Assembly: GCA_023079485.1 (NCBI GenBank)
Contig: CM041097.1
Span: forward strand, 16,729,658 to 16,793,657
Reading direction: 5' to 3'
Length of the DNA stretch: 64,000 nucleotides
From: Archilochus colubris
Lineage: Eukaryota > Chordata > Aves > Apodiformes > Trochilidae
Each line of letters begins with the position of its first letter. The first letter of the stretch is position 1. The notes below the pieces were generated by a model. It searched no databases. It saw only the letters and a program-made list of their open reading frames with translations, and had not been told where the DNA came from. Shown here piece by piece: positions 60,672 to 64,000 of this stretch. The position numbers and the translations under genes were made by a program.

Positions 60672-63600
60672 AAGAGCTGGTGTTGTTCTTTACCCCAAGA
60701 TGTGCATCCCTTGCCTCACCTGTCTTTTTCCACATCCACCCAAACAAGTTTTCCTCCATCTTTAATAGGGTGGTACTCAGTCTTACCCTCTACACTGTTT
60801 TCTGGCTCTGTCTTTGCTTGTCACTTACATTACCTGTCCTGAATACCTGGCTCCCAGCTTCATGCTGCAGACTCCACCTGTGCCCCATCCCTTGGGGCTG
60901 TTCCCTGCACAGACTTTTGTCCTGGCAGCTGCTTCTGTACATCTCTGTTTCTTTTTGTCTTTTCCTATGGCCCTTTCTCTTAAAGCAGAAGGCCTCTCTT
61001 GTACTGCATCCTTTCTTTTGATGTGAGGTCTTCATTCCACTCTGTTCTTTCCCTGTACCATAGAAGAGAAAAGGAAATGTCTGCAGCTTCACATCTAATA
61101 GGCTGACCTTAACTTTTCACTTAGACCTCTGTGCTTTGGAGTGTTTTGTACAGCACAAATCCAAGGATCATGATCCCGAGAACTCTGAATTTATTTCACT
61201 TAGGGAGGGTAGGGAAGTAAGTAATACAGAAACAACAAATGGTGGTATTAGTTACAGATCCAGGTTGCAGGAAAAGGAGAGCCACCTTCTGTATTGCTAC
61301 ATTCTGTATTTATGCCTTTTTTTGTCCTGTTAGGTTTTTGCAAAGTGGTCATTTCTGAGAGCAGTTTATAATGGGAGAACATCTTGTGACAAGATACCAG
61401 TTTGCTCTGGATTCAGGGAAGGATGAAGAGTGGTTCTGACCTCACTGCCTCTTTTTTTGCTTTCTATCCTCTGCTTGAGTATCTGTTCATCCTTACATCC
61501 ATGCTCCAAGCCAACCATAGTGAGTGCTTTGTAGATTACTTCTGGCTGTGATTTATGTCTGCCTGTTTGCCTCTGTGGCATGTAGTGGGGATAAGTGGAA
61601 TTTTTCATGAAGGCTTTACTGCATGACATTGGTGGTCATGGCATAGGAAGAACTCGGATGTGGTGGCTTGATTTAGTGTGTTCCCATCATACACTGAAGG
61701 CAAACTTGTCAGCTGCATTGGAAGTGGTGGCTTGAATGTGTTAGGATTTCTCTTTTCCATTGATAAAATATTAATTATTTCCTGTCTCCACATTCCACCC
61801 CCCTCTCTCCCCAAAACTAACCACATTTAGGCAGAGTTGGCTTTGCATTGAAGAACAGGGCTCCCACAAAATGCAGTAAGAGGAGTCAATTCATAGTTTT
61901 ATATTTAAATTCTTACTTCATAAGAACTCTCTGTTGTTCCACAATAGCTGAGTTTTTCTTGGTTTATGCAACCAAGGGCATGTGGAAAATCCCTGTGTTG
62001 CTAATGCTGATCCATCTGTTGACACACTATTGGAACAGCAGTGCACTTAATGATATTTCAGATTTGAGCAACCATTAAGCATGTGCTTTCTTATAGTTTG
62101 GTAGTTTTCTTCAATCATGTGAGCAAGTTGATACTGGATACCTTTTTCTTGCCCTGCTTCTATCTTGTGTGAGAAATCCCAAAACATGACAGGTGAATTT
62201 CAGAGCTTGGTGTGGGGGTCTGAGCAGCTGGAAGCTTGATAAAGAATTTGTCTACTGAAAGCTTATTTTCCTCTCCAGTTGTTTCTCTTGGTCTAATAGT
62301 CCTATAAACTCTTGAATCATTGTGGCTGAAAACCCATCACTTTTTGTGATTAAAATAATATAACTTCTGATGTTTTGGGCAAATGGATTTGTTCATCAGC
62401 TGCTCTCAGCAAGCACTTTGTGGATGCATCCCACAGTCATCTGTCCTGGTTTCTTATATTTTTAGGGAAGGTGAAGGAGCTGTGCTGGATGCTGTTAAGA
62501 TGAACCAAGGGTGGGCTGGGACATCTGCTTTGAGTCTCTGTTGAGTTCTGGCCCAAGACCTTTGCTTAAAAGGCTTTTTCTCTGTGGATGCCTGAGGACT
62601 TCTAGAAGCACAGAGTGTTCTTGGGTTTAGGTTGAGCATCTGAGGGGGTACTGGCTCAGAAAGGGCTGAATTGTGGCCCCACCACCTCCACGGGGTGTTT
62701 AATGGGAAGTTGAATGAAACTGTCTCCTGCAGACCAAGTGCCTACTCTTATATTTAGGACAGGGTGAACACAAACTAGAAGAGATGGTTTCTGCATCTCT
62801 GGCACTTGAACACAAGTTCAGTGGGACCTCTCCTGCGGCAATTTCTGGTTGCTCCTGGGAGGAGCAGACCTGTTCTCTCAGATCTCCCAGATATTATGTT
62901 ATTTCACCAAAAACAAAGCTTATTTTTTATGAGTGTGAGATGTCCCAAGCCAGTAGCTAGGCTTCTTTTCAGAATACTTAGAATTTGGTAATTTTGGCCT
63001 TGTTGTGAGTTTGTTGAATTCTTGGTGAGACTTAAGAAACAAAAAAATTATTTGTACAGAATTTATTTCTTGATCAGTTTTTGGTCTAATTGAAATGAGC
63101 TTCAGTAACATGGTACTTGTATTTGTTCTAAAATAATGAGCAGATCTCCTCCAGGTTTGCCTGCCTGAGGTGGCATTACCCTTAAATGTACGAGCCCCTC
63201 TCTGAGTTCAAGACCCATACCTGAATTGTCCCTGAAACTGGGAAGGTGTTGGTTGTCATGGGGGTTGCTATCCTTTGGGATCAATCTTTTCCATCTTCAG
63301 CAAGAAGTTCAATTTTTATGTCTCCCTGAAATCTGAACCCTTGGGTGAGTGCCCTTTTGTGTTGAGATGTGTGCTAATTGCAGGAAGGACAATTCAGGTA
63401 ATTTGTGACAGCACCTTAGGAAGAGATCAAGAAGCTAAACTGAAGTTATTCTTTATTTTCCAACCTTTAGGTGCTTTTTATTATCTCTGTCCTAAAACTT
63501 GCAGTCTTGCCTCGGTTTTTTAGATAGGAATCATGCTTGAATCCTTCTCAACAGAAACCCGACTCAAAAAGGAGGTGAGTGGTGGGACACTGCTGTCTCC

Positions 63601-64000
63601 CCTCTGCCCCAGGCATGCTGTGTGTTGTGCTCAGCAATAACAGAGTGGATCATGAGTGTTTTCTTCAGAGAAGAAAACTTCTGGAAGAAGAAACAACTTT
63701 GGGAAGCCTTGATCTGAAGCTGTATGTGTTGCAGTACCCAGTGGTTTGAATGACACTGCCAGATGCGCAGGATGCTCAAGTGGCTCTGACTTCTGGCTGG
63801 GTCATTGCATGTCTAAACATTTAATCAGCCCTTGGATAAAGTTTTTGAAATGTATTTTATATTTAGTTTATCAAGCAAAATTATTCTGAATTCTCTGAAT
63901 TTTTTTTTTTTTGTTATAAGTGCAATAGAAACAATTATCTTTAAATGTTTGGAAAAATACTTTTCTGTATATTCTTTAGTCTCTCTGTTGATGTGAAATT

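Larger units (their letters stand above)
31435..64000 (+). other. MITF: MITF intron 1 (partial), 32.5 kb with no exon recognised
   Basis: Everything from the donor to the window end should be the first intron of MITF-A transcripts, because the constitutive next exon is not seen. The first ~370 bp are still CpG island; beyond that it is AT-rich unique sequence without identifiable CR1. It includes low-complexity tracts (31855-31920, 38431-38462, 44127-44146, 48352-48395, 51482-51550, 52743-52780, 54231-54273, 60631-60671) and a small CpG cluster at 49157-49182. Other vertebrates have further alternative MITF first exons downstream of 1A. I could not identify any of them here by protein sequence, though short poorly conserved ones could be hidden. 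Confidence 0.8.

Noticed and set aside
1..64000. tRNA, rRNA, CRISPR arrays, bacterial operons
   Set aside because: No tRNA B-box (GTTCRANNC) in a fitting context, no rRNA-like sequence and no spaced direct repeats were found on reading through the window. The sequence is vertebrate in character.

Overview
This window looks like avian nuclear DNA. It carries several copies of the bird/reptile LINE CR1, recognisable from their short ATTCTATG-type 3' end and from fragments of the CR1 reverse-transcriptase-ORF C-terminus ([21 protein letters not shown] and HWN-LPREVV signatures). It also has one GC-rich CpG-island promoter in otherwise AT-rich, gene-poor sequence. I see no bacterial genes, rRNA, tRNA or CRISPR array. 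The only protein-coding exon I can support is the first coding exon (1A) of MITF isoform A, at 31331-31434 on the + strand. It starts MQAESGIVPDFEV, ends YELKSQPLKS, and is followed directly by a GT splice donor. The downstream MITF exons, including the bHLH-leucine-zipper, lie beyond the window.

Layout. 1-30750 is the region upstream of MITF-A. It holds five CR1 copies: three closely similar ones at 1-319, 5891-6424 and 13911-14218, an older one with an internal deletion at 2513-2800, and one at 30395-30752 that abuts the promoter. It also holds several dinucleotide and homopolymer tracts and an isolated CpG-rich segment at 12600-13015 flanked by A/C-only low-complexity tracts, the longer about 600 bp. 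A 296-bp solo LTR lies at 24902-25197, with TG...CA ends and a perfect 6-bp target-site duplication. 30760-31800 is the CpG-island promoter and exon 1A. It contains three CRE-type sites, Sp1 boxes, a divergent pair of ZNF143/THAP11-type ACTACAA-TCCC sites, two G-quadruplex-capable stretches, a (TG)n tract and the exon. 31435-64000 is MITF intron 1, AT-rich and without an exon I can recognise.

How it fits together. Exon 1A is one of several alternative first exons of MITF. It adds an isoform-A N-terminus to the shared transcription-factor body. The CpG island fits the broad, housekeeping-like expression known for MITF-A, in contrast to the pigment-cell MITF-M promoter much further downstream. 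The most unusual material is the promoter architecture (CRE cluster, ZNF143 pair, G4 motifs), the solo LTR and the CpG/A-C composite at 12.4-13.6 kb. I did not find a clearly new multi-gene system.
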